From: an uncultured Prevotellaceae bacterium
GTDB taxonomy: Bacteria > Bacteroidota > Bacteroidia > Bacteroidales > Bacteroidaceae
Direction of reading: 5' to 3'
DNA: 64,000 nt
Assembly (NCBI GenBank): GCA_900318885.1
Contig: ONMN01000013.1
Span: 1 to 64,000, forward strand
Position numbers and translations under genes: made by a program. The notes under the pieces were generated by a model. That model saw nothing but the letters and a program-made list of their open reading frames with translations, made no database searches and had not been told where the DNA came from. Every line of letters begins with the position of its first letter. The first letter of the stretch is position 1. Positions 32,124 to 42,555 of this stretch are shown here, one piece after another.

Positions 32124-35100
32124 CTTCCTTCCGTTCAGGATATAGATTCCCGGCGACAGCCGTTCACGCCACTTCCCGTCCATCACCTGCTCCTTCGTAG
32201 CCACCTTCCGACCCTGCAGGTCGTAGATGCATCCGTCACCTTCACTCATCCAGCTACCATCCGGCTGCAACTCCTCATCCTCCGGCTGCTCACCGTCGTC
32301 AAAGATAACCGGCACGAACTCAGGAGACATAGCTGGAGCCCCAGCACCAGCTGCACGGTAGTACACCTTATTACTATATACATACCAGTTGTTGCGAGTC
32401 CAGCTACTTTTCGTCAATCCTGCCTCCTTGTTGGGATTTGCATTGAGATAGAAGCCCATACCAGCATTATCTTGCAATGGCAGAGTTGCAGTAATATCGC
32501 CATTAGATGGATCTAAAGTCATAGTTCCACTATACGGCAGTCCAAACACGTAAATCCTATCTGTAGAGCCAAGAGCCAGTTTCTGCTCCAAATATTGGCC
32601 AGAGAGAATATTGGTACGAGGAGTAGACTTTGGTATAGTATTGCCGGAAGGATCACGCTCATCCATCGACGAGATAAAGGATGATGACATCGGATTTGGC
32701 GATGAGTTTGGTAATGATAGCTGAACATAGCCAGAATTATCCAACATCGCTATCAATACAGGGGTACCAGCTGGAACAAATCTATTGTTTGTACGGAAAA
32801 GTTCCCTTTCGTCTTCAAGCGTCTTAGTAGGACAACCATTAGCTTCAATATTATAACGTCCAATTGACTTCGGATGCAAGTCAAATTTCGTGGATGAAGG
32901 ATTCCAAGGAGAACATGCTGATTCCAAAACAACGGCATGATAAATCTTACTGATTTTTGTTTTCTCCTTATCAGAATAAGCTGTATCTGGCAACATCACA
33001 TCAAAAGGAACATAGAGTGTAGTGTAATTATAGGAAGTTCCGCCATAAGTCTCAGCATCACCACCATTATGTGTTGCGACTTTCAGCCCCAATTTATTGG
33101 CAGGCTCCATACACCATTTGGCATAGTCTGTAGGAACCTCATGATAGAATCCCAAGTCATAGATATGATCAGGATCTGTCTGGTCGAAGTTGAGATACTT
33201 TCTTACTCCTGCATCAGTGCCATCATGGATTAGCAACACTGCACCACCGATATCCAATAGTGTAAACGTTGTTGCATCTTCTGATGTGGCTGTCATCTTT
33301 GCATACCCAGATGTGTTACTAACATTTGCTCCCTTTACCCAAAGTCCTTGTGTTTGCAACTTGGAGGTAGGCAGAGACGCTGCTGGGCCAGAGAAATAGA
33401 AAATGCTCGCAGGGTCATACTCTACTGCAGGTATAGGAATGTCACCACGTGTAGCATCCGACGAAGTATAGCCTTTATTGAGCTCATCATTACCACTCCT
33501 GAGCAATGCAAAGGTCGTGCCAGAACCATTTACCTCATAGAAGTGCATAGGCAATCCGGCATTGCTTGCTGCATCTAATGCCGTCTTCTCAATATCATGT
33601 GTATAGCCGCTGGCATAGCGCTTAGTAACATCCTTGATATCTGGCTGAGAATGCAGGCGATAGTAGCCAGGTGTGTATGTCACGATGTTGTCATCATTAT
33701 ATACGATTGTTTGTTTTGCCATCAGTTTCTCACCATCGCTAAGCTCGGCGTTTGCATCCACAGCCTCATATAACGCCTTGCCGCCAGTGGTTGGTGTAGT
33801 GGTCAGTCCGCCCACATAACCCGCACGGTCATAATACGGTTTTACCAACTCTTCGCTTAATCCGAAACATAATTCCGTAGCATTAGATTCAGAACCAAGA
33901 CACAAATAGGTATGTTCTGCATTTGTAGTTGTCGTTAAATACAAATCCGAATTGTTATATAAACAATGTACATTGAAGAAACCAGAAGATGTTCCTTTCA
34001 ACAGTTCGTAGACCTCATAACCATTAGGTTCAGCCATAGTAAATGTGGCTCCGCTTGTTGGTGCCGACGTTGTGGTCATCACAACAGTAGGCTGATTACT
34101 AGACTTATACATATAGCGGTCATACATGACGAAGCCATAGGGGTCGCCCACAGGTGCCCATAGGAAGTCGTTGGTATAGTGCGACTCACGCCCTTCCTTC
34201 AGTTCCAGTCCCCAAGCTTTGGTGTATTGTGCCAGCCACGGGGTGTTATCACTGGTTTCAAAGGTGTACCATTTCTTATCTCCTGGCGAAAGGACAAAGC
34301 TTGAACCGGTATTCGTTGGAAGTCCATCGTCAAACTGATACTCTACATTGATAAGGATGGTCTTACCCAATAGTTCTTCATCGGTACCTATATGATCTAC
34401 TTGCAAACCTTTATACTTATTATTAAGAGCGTCATTAGGTGTCGTGCAAATCGCATCGTCATAGATACCATGTACATAATAGAAATACTTACAGTTAGGA
34501 CGTTCCAATGCTGTTGGCACCTTCAAAACATCGCCTAGACTCACCTGACCGGCATCTACGCAATAGGTCACTTGCACGGGTGATTCTGATGAGAACAAAG
34601 GAAGTGTTTCTCCCAACTGATAGGTAGCACCCGCAGGGCTACCAGATGTCAAGTCGCGCTTGGTTGAGCCTTTAATTGTCTTATTTGGCTTTTCAACTCT
34701 AACTTCATTTTCTATCTCAGCATAGGGAATACCTACAGAGCCTCCAATATTGGCAATAATCAGATGGTAAATCACCTTATGGGTAGCAAGGGAGAAGATG
34801 ATAAACTTAGCTGGTGTGCCGGTGGTAATTGTGGCTGCATCCGTAGTTCCAGCATCGTCATCGTCTGTTATCGTCAATTTCGAGCCTTCATGACCAGTCA
34901 TGGCCAGTTCACCATACTCCCAGTTTTCTGTTGGCAGCAGCATAAAGGTGGTTGCAGTAGCTGACAGAGTACATGCTGCATTGTTATCAGCAGAAGCAGC
35001 TTCGATGTATTTAGTAGCATCCTTGTTATAGAATTTCAAGGCATACGGGTCGTCGCCGCCAATTTTCCATTCATGTTTACTGTCTGTCTGTATGCCTTGA

Positions 35101-38100
35101 TTTGCATGACCAACAACATCTACATCATTTGAAGTTGTCATCATGTTGTCATTATACCAGATGACATTGTAAAGCAGATCTTCGTGAAGATCGAGCGATG
35201 CATCGTTAGAATGTGCCTCATCCTTAGCCACATGTCCATCAATCACAGCTTTAGCATTCGGAACCTTATATTCTGAATCGTCGGGATTATAGGGCAAATA
35301 GTGTACACATACTATATCGTCATAGAGCCCATAGAGATTATTGAGGGCCTTACCTATTGTATCAGTGTCTGCTATGTCTGTAATTGGCACAGTTGAACCT
35401 GTTCCAAACGTTACATCATCCTTGTTATAGTAGCGGAAATAGTCTTTTTTTAGCAACGGCGACTTGATATTCTCTGGCAATACAGGCACATAGTCGTTTT
35501 CTTTAATGGTAGAATTATCTTGTTCTTCGCTTATGGCAAAGACACCATCGTTGGTATATATATTATAAGTAAAGGTGTGCTCCACTTCGTCTGACAGCCA
35601 CACTTGAGAGTCTTTGCCGTGGAAAACACCAGATGTGCTGGTAAAGCCAGATTGAGACTCTGGGTCAGAGTAATCCCTGTCCTCTTCAATGGCAGCATTA
35701 TGACTATCATCCATTTCTCTACCATTCAGGAACTGATAGGTGTAGTCATTTCTTCCTGCTTTTGCCAAAGCATAGCCACCGCTGGTATGCGACAAGAGAG
35801 CATAATGTGTATCTGCAGGCAACTCGTTACCTTTATTATTTCTATTGAATAGCTGCACGTTATAGGGGTCAGGATCTGTTTGTGGCGTCTTCAAGAACTT
35901 CCACTGCCATGTTTTGGTTGTTGCATTAATAGTTGCTGGCTTGCTTGTTCCCTGCTTTATTCCACTATCGTAGATCGCATCCTTTGTATTCAACTGCATG
36001 GTCAGCCATTTACCTTCAAATATACGAAGAGCATCGTCATCCCGGTTGAATTGATAGCGAACATAGACGTTGCCATTGGTCAATGTAGCGCTGGCAAACG
36101 ATGCAGTGATTTCATCGGAAGCAACTCCAGCCGTCAATGTAGTATAATATTTGAAGTCCTTAGCCAGGGGGCTCTTGAAGTGTTCGGGAGTCTGCGGTGC
36201 AAGGTCTCCACCCGACTTATAGCGCAATGATTCGTTGCCCGAGTTATCAATGATATGATACTCATAGACAGTGGGAAGATACAGGGATGTCTTCATCTGG
36301 TTCATCTTGTCAACCTCACCGATTGGCGATTCCAGTGTACTGAAGTTCCTGATACGCTTGTTTTGGTCGAAACGAGGCATCAGCTGGATGCTGCCTTCTG
36401 CATCTGCTACAGCCATAAAGGTCTTATTGGTAATAGCCAATTTCGAGTTATCGTAATAATTATCGGCAGAATACGGATCTGCTCCGGTTCCCAAGGAAAT
36501 AGCAGTTCCGTTACCTGAAACGATACCTTCATCTAAAAGTGCGCTCGTAGCATCAGTAACAAAGAACTTAGTAGGATATGCAGCACTGGAAATCTGAATA
36601 TTATAAGGGTCAAAACCGTTGCTGGGATATCCTGTTAATTTAGTGTCATCAGTATAGTCAACATTCCATCCTGAATGCGTTGAAGATGCATTACCACTCA
36701 CACCATATCCCATCTCATTATCAATATTGGGATTGGGCTTGACGTACCATAAATCATTATTACTAAAACTACCATCAGCAGCGACTATCACTGCTGCCAT
36801 GCCACCTGTTGCGGGATTCGTTGTAAGGGTAGAGCCATTAGCTGTCGATACATAGTTGTTTCCCTGCTGTATCAAGAACTTTGCACCTTCCTTTGTCAAA
36901 GGGTTATAGCTATGGGCATACTCGTCCTTCACCACATAGGTCACATATTGGTCGTTCAGGTTTCCTTTTGTATCCTTGACATTTTTTGCTGTGGCGTAGG
37001 GAGGCAAGTCAGTCAGCGAGGTGGAGGTATATGGCTCGCCATTCACAGTAATCTGGCCACCCAGATTGTAATACTGGTGATAGCCCGTCATCTTCTTGGA
37101 ACTTGTCCAGAAATAGTATTCCTTCACCATTGGACTATCGTAAGGACGAATGGCTGCATATTTTGCAGCTTTTGTTTCAGGGTCTTCATCAGGGCCACTG
37201 GGCAGCGCCTTACGCATAATCTCCCATCCATGTTGGTCGAGCAGAATGAGAGCGGGGTCAATATTCGTCTTGACAAAATTGAAATAGCCTTCGCCCATGT
37301 TCACCGTCTGATACCAGTGCTCTATTTCTTCCCATCCCTTCTTGGATTCACCTTCGGCATTATAGCCATTAAAACGCTTGGCGTATGCCCAGTGAGGATA
37401 GCTGTGGAAGCCATATTGTCCAGAACCTGTTCCTGTCAACAAAGTCCTATATGAAGATGGATCCTCTGGCACCAAAGTAGATCCCGTTGGACTGGCACCC
37501 TTGTCTTTGTCTTCCAGAATATCCTTCAGCAGTTTATTCTTAACAGTATCATAAGTTTTCCAATATTGTTCGAAAGACTTCACCACATGACGCTGGTTGC
37601 TCTCGTTAGTATCGTCATAATCACTGTCGCCATTGAGGTCAATAGGTATGGTCTCGGTCGTCAACAATTGATACCTACCAGCTGAGCCTAAGACCATATA
37701 CTCTGTGCCCTGTTCACCCGTAATGCCAGGCCAGGCCAATGTTGTCACAATGTGTGGAGCAGCACTCTCCGCATCTTGCTGGTATTTGACAGCGTATGTT
37801 CGGAAGTAAGCATTGTAGTCATTACCACTACCTGCAGGGTAGGTCTCCTGCTGTCTGGAGGATATCTTTACGTGGTAAGGGTCATTGTTGGCACTTTCCA
37901 AGTACCACACCCAGCGGGTACGAGTACTGGCTGCGCCCTGCTGCTGCAACTCATATTCATCCTGTCCGTAAATGAAGAAGTTACAGTCACCATTACAATA
38001 AGGATAAATTGCTCGAACTGGGGTCTTTGTTAAATCATCATGACCATCCTCCTGACGGAAGTCGTCTCCTGTATTAAACTTCAGCAGATACAATGCGCCC

Positions 38101-41096
38101 TTCTTGAGATCAACAAGGTTGTTTGTGGTATAATCTACGTATACATGCTTTACGCCCTCGACAGGTGTTACATTATTCAAATCACTTACAGCAACATTAC
38201 GAGCAGATGTCGTCCAAAAACGATAGGTATCTACCAACGGGCTATAGTAGTCGGAAGGAAAAGTAAGTTGATCACTATGACTACGCACTACTAGCAGTTC
38301 ACTGCCAGATTTATCGTATAGATGGTAGTCCACAGCAGAAGAGCCTACAGATGTAAGCAAGAAACGCAACTGAGCATAAGTATGTTCATAAGTATTATTG
38401 TCATAAATCCTAACTTGGCTTCCGTTACGTCCTATGTTATAATAGGTTTCAGAAGCATCAACGTCTTCTCCCGTGGCAGCCATCACTTCATAAACGCCAA
38501 GAGTGTAACTGCTCTTGATAATAAACTTTGAACCAGTACCACCCCAACCGAGAACAGCATTATTAGTCCAAGAGTCTACTGTCACGAATTTACCTGCTGC
38601 AACGTTATTAATGGTCATAGAGTATGGATCTGAGAACGCCAATGCCCACTTGTATTCATCTCCTCCGCCTGGAGCAGAGGCATAGTCTATCTTAGATTCA
38701 TCGCTACTGCTGCTGTTATAATAGATGTACTGACCATTCAGTCGCACGTTGTATGTATTTGAAGGCAAAGCCGAACCAAAACTATAACGAACATAGATGT
38801 GAGCATAAATACCCTCAGTAACACCGTCTCCTACATAGGGCGCGTTAATTTGTGGTGAAGAGGACGCCGTTGCATTTTCCTTGGTATAATAGAATGATAG
38901 AGAAGGAGAATAACCTAGGGTAGGATTTAAAAAAGGTGTACAGATGTCCTCAGGGATATGGGTATAGTTGTTCAGAGGTTGTCCAACATCCTGCATAGTG
39001 CTTGCCATCACAGCTACCGAACCATCACTTCTGACGATATGATACATATACTTCTTCTTTTCCAACTCCACCACCTTAATACGGCTGGCGGTAGAGCTAT
39101 AGGTAACAGGTTTATTGGCTGAAGAACCTAGACCAATGTACATTGGGTTGTCATAGGATTCAAATTTACGCAGCACAATAGAGCCAGTAACATTATCAGG
39201 GGCTATTTCCCAAGTGCTGATGTCCGAAGATCCTGTCTTATTGGTACTCAGTGTTGTATTGTCAGCGGCATCTGTCGCACAACCTATATAGCGGTTTGCT
39301 GCGGATGGCGTTGCAGTTTCACTAGCCTTACGGCTAAGAATCTTCAACTCAAACGGATCACCCATAAAGGCCACCTGCACTTCTGCTGAGTTTTCACCAG
39401 TGTGCATTTTGGAGTTATCGCCTTTGGCTTCACCACTGCCATCGGTGGTAATCAGACTGCTGGTACCATTGTCATAAGCAATATATTTGTATTCGTTGAC
39501 ATCAGCATTCAGACGCATGGTGTACCATCGGGCATTCTGATAACTGCCGTTAAGAGGCAGTGCATCGAAAGGCATGTTCTCAGAAACGGTATATTTTAGA
39601 TAGACTTTATAGTCGTTGTTTGCATCCTTGATATCCTGATAAGTGGAAACTGGTTGGGTAAGTGCAGGATCTGAGTATGCAGTAAAGCTGACATACTTTC
39701 GTTTTATTGCCTCAGGAAGGTGGTCAGTAATTTTCTCATTAAGATCTGCATCACTCCACTCCTTGGTAGCAGAGATAGTAGTCTCCGAACCATGTGTTTT
39801 AACATAGAATGTGTATGTCCTTACTACATCGAATTTGAAAGAAAGGGCATCGCTGAGGGATTGTGCCTTAAAGTACGGTTGACTTCGTCCGCCACCATCA
39901 TTGTCATAATTGTCATAGTAAGTATAATATTGACCGCTACTGTTGGGTTGGTAAATAGTAGGGGAGTTGCCGGTACCCTGGTTCATCTTACTTCCAACAA
40001 ACATATACCCGCTCGTAGGGTGATTCAGAAAGGCAAAGGCATTCAGCGTAGGTGACTCAGATCTATAGAAACCATCCCAAGAGTCATATCGGTCGGCATC
40101 GGAAATGTTGGGGTCGTAGTATGCATTCCAGCATTCTTGATATTTTGCTGCTGTCCACTTGGCGTAGTCTGTAATTCCTGACGAAATCTTATAATGCCTG
40201 TTATTGCTGACGTCGAACCACATTGAAGTGGCGTTGACCTTGGACATAAGAACTGAGCCTGCATAGGGTTTAATAGTTCCAGTGCCATCTACATTGGTGA
40301 TCGCGTCTGTAATATGCAACTCTGGTCCATCGTATGAGGTCATGATGGTGATGTTGTAGGGGTCTTCACCTATGAACTTGAATCTTAATAAAAGGCCCTG
40401 AGGTCCCCATTTTGACCAGTTCCAACCGAGCTGCTTTTTATCATTGACAGGCACGACAAAATCGTCACTTGCCAATTGTTCTCCTGTCAGACCACTGCCT
40501 AAGGCGCTGGCAATACGGTTGTTACGACTGCGGTTGAAGCATATGTATTTCTCCACACCACCATTGGTAAAGGCAAGGTTGTAGCTCTTTTCACCTTTTA
40601 AGTTAAGAATGCCGTTAGAGGAATTATATTCGTAGGTTACATAGATATCGTTGGGAATGCCATCAGCATCCGAAGAAGTTTCCGCAGGATTTTCAATCTC
40701 ATTCGACAAACAGGCATAATCGCCTCCCGAACAGTTGTAGATGTAATACTTTGTATTTATAATTTTATTGTTATTTTGACTGTCGTAAAGTTTTTCAAAG
40801 GTTCGCGTGGCTGTTGCCCAATATCTGAAACCTGTGGCAAGTGGACTCTTGAACTGGGCAGGCAGTCCTACCGTTGCTTCCTCACTGGTGCATTGCAGCG
40901 CCTCGACACGGATATTTGTCCATTTGGCTGTACCGTCTGCATTCTTCACATCAAACGGCAAGGTAAGGATGTGATACGTAATCTTCTTTGCCCACGCCTC
41001 GTTGGCGGTGCCTCCTACCATCAGCACCAGCAGCAGGGCGAATATTCGGAGGATATGTAGTCTTGTCTTATGTATGCTAGTCAGTATAGTATTCAT
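32112..41096 (-). CDS. Giant secreted repeat protein with Bacteroidetes C-terminal tail
   Basis: 2994 residues, no recognised enzyme. A signal peptide ends at about AWA-KK (residue 36). At least eight modules follow, each with a YH(I/L)-type opening strand, often FKSPL..F.YY, a strand such as IYVTYEY or NVYVRYQF, and a DPY/DPF motif. The motifs lie near residues 245, 579, 821, 1070, 1493, 1740, 2014 and 2317, so modules are about 240-420 residues. Near the end are TTLYVPFDVMLP and FVPAGTPVLI, seen in other Prevotella secreted proteins, and a tail IYDLQGRKV..PGIYILNGRKF that resembles Bacteroidetes C-terminal secretion/sorting domains. It is rich in Tyr, Asp, Ser, Thr and Asn and is visibly more AT-rich than its neighbours. 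It starts 6 bp after a fimbrillin-like gene, probably in one operon. It is likely an exported surface or matrix protein, with SprA (in this window) as a possible exit route. Function unknown. Confidence 0.85.
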   Translation of the reverse strand: MNTILTSIHKTRLHILRIFALLLVLMVGGTANEAWAKKITYHILTLPFDVKNADGTAKWTNIRVEALQCTSEEATVGLPAQFKSPLATGFRYWATATRTFEKLYDSQNNNKIINTKYYIYNCSGGDYACLSNEIENPAETSSDADGIPNDIYVTYEYNSSNGILNLKGEKSYNLAFTNGGVEKYICFNRSRNNRIASALGSGLTGEQLASDDFVVPVNDKKQLGWNWSKWGPQGLLLRFKFIGEDPYNITIMTSYDGPELHITDAITNVDGTGTIKPYAGSVLMSKVNATSMWFDVSNNRHYKISSGITDYAKWTAAKYQECWNAYYDPNISDADRYDSWDGFYRSESPTLNAFAFLNHPTSGYMFVGSKMNQGTGNSPTIYQPNSSGQYYTYYDNYDNDGGGRSQPYFKAQSLSDALSFKFDVVRTYTFYVKTHGSETTISATKEWSDADLNEKITDHLPEAIKRKYVSFTAYSDPALTQPVSTYQDIKDANNDYKVYLKYTVSENMPFDALPLNGSYQNARWYTMRLNADVNEYKYIAYDNGTSSLITTDGSGEAKGDNSKMHTGENSAEVQVAFMGDPFELKILSRKASETATPSAANRYIGCATDAADNTTLSTNKTGSSDISTWEIAPDNVTGSIVLRKFESYDNPMYIGLGSSANKPVTYSSTASRIKVVELEKKKYMYHIVRSDGSVAVMASTMQDVGQPLNNYTHIPEDICTPFLNPTLGYSPSLSFYYTKENATASSSPQINAPYVGDGVTEGIYAHIYVRYSFGSALPSNTYNVRLNGQYIYYNSSSSDESKIDYASAPGGGDEYKWALAFSDPYSMTINNVAAGKFVTVDSWTNNAVLGWGGTGSKFIIKSSYTLGVYEVMAATGEDVDASETYYNIGRNGSQVRIYDNNTYEHTYAQLRFLLTSVGSSAVDYHLYDKSGSELLVVRSHSDQLTFPSDYYSPLVDTYRFWTTSARNVAVSDLNNVTPVEGVKHVYVDYTTNNLVDLKKGALYLLKFNTGDDFRQEDGHDDLTKTPVRAIYPYCNGDCNFFIYGQDEYELQQQGAASTRTRWVWYLESANNDPYHVKISSRQQETYPAGSGNDYNAYFRTYAVKYQQDAESAAPHIVTTLAWPGITGEQGTEYMVLGSAGRYQLLTTETIPIDLNGDSDYDDTNESNQRHVVKSFEQYWKTYDTVKNKLLKDILEDKDKGASPTGSTLVPEDPSSYRTLLTGTGSGQYGFHSYPHWAYAKRFNGYNAEGESKKGWEEIEHWYQTVNMGEGYFNFVKTNIDPALILLDQHGWEIMRKALPSGPDEDPETKAAKYAAIRPYDSPMVKEYYFWTSSKKMTGYHQYYNLGGQITVNGEPYTSTSLTDLPPYATAKNVKDTKGNLNDQYVTYVVKDEYAHSYNPLTKEGAKFLIQQGNNYVSTANGSTLTTNPATGGMAAVIVAADGSFSNNDLWYVKPNPNIDNEMGYGVSGNASSTHSGWNVDYTDDTKLTGYPSNGFDPYNIQISSAAYPTKFFVTDATSALLDEGIVSGNGTAISLGTGADPYSADNYYDNSKLAITNKTFMAVADAEGSIQLMPRFDQNKRIRNFSTLESPIGEVDKMNQMKTSLYLPTVYEYHIIDNSGNESLRYKSGGDLAPQTPEHFKSPLAKDFKYYTTLTAGVASDEITASFASATLTNGNVYVRYQFNRDDDALRIFEGKWLTMQLNTKDAIYDSGIKQGTSKPATINATTKTWQWKFLKTPQTDPDPYNVQLFNRNNKGNELPADTHYALLSHTSGGYALAKAGRNDYTYQFLNGREMDDSHNAAIEEDRDYSDPESQSGFTSTSGVFHGKDSQVWLSDEVEHTFTYNIYTNDGVFAISEEQDNSTIKENDYVPVLPENIKSPLLKKDYFRYYNKDDVTFGTGSTVPITDIADTDTIGKALNNLYGLYDDIVCVHYLPYNPDDSEYKVPNAKAVIDGHVAKDEAHSNDASLDLHEDLLYNVIWYNDNMMTTSNDVDVVGHANQGIQTDSKHEWKIGGDDPYALKFYNKDATKYIEAASADNNAACTLSATATTFMLLPTENWEYGELAMTGHEGSKLTITDDDDAGTTDAATITTGTPAKFIIFSLATHKVIYHLIIANIGGSVGIPYAEIENEVRVEKPNKTIKGSTKRDLTSGSPAGATYQLGETLPLFSSESPVQVTYCVDAGQVSLGDVLKVPTALERPNCKYFYYVHGIYDDAICTTPNDALNNKYKGLQVDHIGTDEELLGKTILINVEYQFDDGLPTNTGSSFVLSPGDKKWYTFETSDNTPWLAQYTKAWGLELKEGRESHYTNDFLWAPVGDPYGFVMYDRYMYKSSNQPTVVMTTTSAPTSGATFTMAEPNGYEVYELLKGTSSGFFNVHCLYNNSDLYLTTTTNAEHTYLCLGSESNATELCFGLSEELVKPYYDRAGYVGGLTTTPTTGGKALYEAVDANAELSDGEKLMAKQTIVYNDDNIVTYTPGYYRLHSQPDIKDVTKRYASGYTHDIEKTALDAASNAGLPMHFYEVNGSGTTFALLRSGNDELNKGYTSSDATRGDIPIPAVEYDPASIFYFSGPAASLPTSKLQTQGLWVKGANVSNTSGYAKMTATSEDATTFTLLDIGGAVLLIHDGTDAGVRKYLNFDQTDPDHIYDLGFYHEVPTDYAKWCMEPANKLGLKVATHNGGDAETYGGTSYNYTTLYVPFDVMLPDTAYSDKEKTKISKIYHAVVLESACSPWNPSSTKFDLHPKSIGRYNIEANGCPTKTLEDERELFRTNNRFVPAGTPVLIAMLDNSGYVQLSLPNSSPNPMSSSFISSMDERDPSGNTIPKSTPRTNILSGQYLEQKLALGSTDRIYVFGLPYSGTMTLDPSNGDITATLPLQDNAGMGFYLNANPNKEAGLTKSSWTRNNWYVYSNKVYYRAAGAGAPAMSPEFVPVIFDDGEQPEDEELQPDGSWMSEGDGCIYDLQGRKVATKEQVMDGKWRERLSPGIYILNGRKFKM

Positions 41097-41102
41097 GAAT
41101 CA

Positions 41103-42086
41103 TTACCATTGTTCGGTGAATCTTTCAGTATCCACTCTCAGATCAAACTGGGTGATAGTGAAGGTATAGGAATAACTATATCCTGCAGCCCAATTAGTTG
41201 GCACGGTGGCATAAAGGTGATGTAAGAACGGCTCACCCCAGTCCGTCCATGTGGCCTGTATCTCAATCGCTCCTGCCCAGTTTTGGGGAATCATCAGGTA
41301 AGTACCAAGAACTTGATCGTGTACACAGTCTGCATCAAGGCTGGCCTCGAAATTTACGGCAGCATCATCCGAGAGTGCCCATCCACTGTTGTGAGTATAA
41401 GTACCCACTTTCTTGATACTCTTGAATATTATCTTGTCGATATGGATGTTAGTCTGAGTAGACGACAGCTTCATAATGATTTTCGTGAAGGGGTGCAGAA
41501 AATTCAGACTGACACCAGCGGCGTTTGCGGCCTTTGACTGATTGGGCGTGAAGGCAAGAATGAGTTCGGTGATGCCGTCTTGCTCAGCGGCGGTCATGGG
41601 AAGTGTCGCGGTGAAAGATGGGGCTGTGCCATTATAGATTGGTACGGACGCATAAGATGTCACATTGGGTTTGTAAGCTACGAAATCAAGGCTACCCTCT
41701 GCGGGCCAGTAGCGCTTGCCATCAGGGAAATACCATTTTGAGTTAGTACCGTCCCATTTTACTTCGGTAGGCCCGAAATAGACGGTTGTGCTGTTGTTTG
41801 TGTAGGCGGTACAAGTGAAGCCTCCTGCTTCTCCTTCGGTTTGCAGGGCTGCGTCGTTGTCGTAGGTTGTGGCGCGGGTGGCGTCGTGCCAGGTGGTTGT
41901 GGCGGTATTGAAGGCAATTTCTGTCTTATCGTTGGTTGGGGTAGGGGTGTTGCTTGCGTCGTCGCCGGAGCAGGCAGCCATGAGGATGGCGGCCGTCAGC
42001 AGGAGGGGTGCTGAAAGCAGCGAAACGACGTGCAGCAGGGCTTTAGTGGTCGTTACAAGGTTAGTATGTAATGTATTCTTTTTCAT
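41103..42086 (-). CDS. Fimbrillin-family (Mfa-like) lipoprotein
   Basis: 327 residues from the ATG at 42086; a longer frame to 42224 exists, but MKKNTLHTN.. begins a clear lipoprotein signal (LLTAAILMAAC, lipidated Cys before SGDD). The mature part shows the pattern of Mfa-like fimbrillins: EIAFNTATTTW near the N terminus, a W/F-rich KWYFPDGKRYWP followed by LDFVAYKP, and a beta-rich remainder. Members are anchored or polymerised at the outer surface as fimbriae or adhesins. It is followed 6 bp later by the giant repeat protein, which suggests joint expression and perhaps a joint surface structure. A Bacteroidetes-type promoter lies just upstream of the chosen start. Confidence 0.75.
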   Translation of the reverse strand: MKKNTLHTNLVTTTKALLHVVSLLSAPLLLTAAILMAACSGDDASNTPTPTNDKTEIAFNTATTTWHDATRATTYDNDAALQTEGEAGGFTCTAYTNNSTTVYFGPTEVKWDGTNSKWYFPDGKRYWPAEGSLDFVAYKPNVTSYASVPIYNGTAPSFTATLPMTAAEQDGITELILAFTPNQSKAANAAGVSLNFLHPFTKIIMKLSSTQTNIHIDKIIFKSIKKVGTYTHNSGWALSDDAAVNFEASLDADCVHDQVLGTYLMIPQNWAGAIEIQATWTDWGEPFLHHLYATVPTNWAAGYSYSYTFTITQFDLRVDTERFTEQW

Positions 42087-42091
42087 ACATG

Positions 42092-42123
42092 CAAAGGTAC
42101 GAATAAAAATTGACATTACCAAA
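42092..42123 (-). promoter_or_regulatory. Bacteroidetes-type promoter of the fimbrillin/giant-protein genes
   Basis: On the minus strand, TTTG (42123-42120), a 20-bp spacer, then TACCTTTG (42099-42092), fitting the known Bacteroidetes form TTTG-N19/20-TAnnTTTG. Transcription would start only a few bases before the ATG at 42086, giving a nearly leaderless message. This supports the shorter start. Confidence 0.55.
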
Positions 42124-42214
42124 TATTTCGGGAGTTTTTTACCTAAAAGGTAAATTATAGCGCAAAATGATGACAGATGACAGATGACAGTTTTGTTGAG
42201 CCACATAAAAGTGT

Positions 42215-42489
42215 CACAGATCACAGATCACAGTTTTCTGAGGCGGGCCAAATCAGTAAATCAGAAATCAGTTTTGTTAGGGCTCAAATCCTTGAAATGG
42301 CAAGATTTGTTGAAAATATCTATATTACTATATATAATATATATATTATATATAGTAATAAATTTATTACACATAAAAATACTCGCTCATAGAATAAACT
42401 GATTTTTGATTTATTGATTTAGGGGCCACCTGAAAACTGTTATCTGTTATCTGTAACGCTCCTGAGAAAACTGTGATCTGTGATCTGTG
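42215..42489. repeat. Nested imperfect inverted repeat built from heptamer arrays
   Basis: The left arm (CACAGATCACAGATCACAG from 42215, then AAATCAGTAAATCAG from 42250) is matched in reverse complement on the right (TGATTTATTGATTTA near 42406-42420, then the ATCTGTG array at 42469-42489). The two arms enclose the 38-bp palindrome. The right arm also has an extra ATCTGTT array. The dyad spans about 275 bp and could extrude as a large cruciform or fold as a long RNA hairpin. Confidence 0.7.
42323..42360. repeat. 38-bp perfect palindrome of A/T-rich sequence
   Basis: Reads identically on both strands over all 38 bp: it starts TATTACTATATATAA and ends with the mirror TTATATATAGTAATA. It lies at the centre of the larger inverted repeat in the gap between the small membrane-protein gene and the fimbrillin gene. 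Confidence 0.9.
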
Positions 42490-42555
42490 ACGTGATGAGA
42501 GGGGCCAATTCTCGATGAAATGGGCGATTTTTGCATGTTAAAGGTGGTTTAGTGG

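Noticed and set aside
31401..32516. Long plus-strand open frame (371 codons)
   Set aside because: Opposite the cytidylate-kinase-like gene and the end of the giant gene, both with recognisable proteins and starts; no motif in the plus-strand frame.
42323..42360. The A/T palindrome as a replication origin
   Set aside because: No DnaA-box cluster, no dnaA or replication initiation gene nearby, so there is no support beyond the A/T richness.
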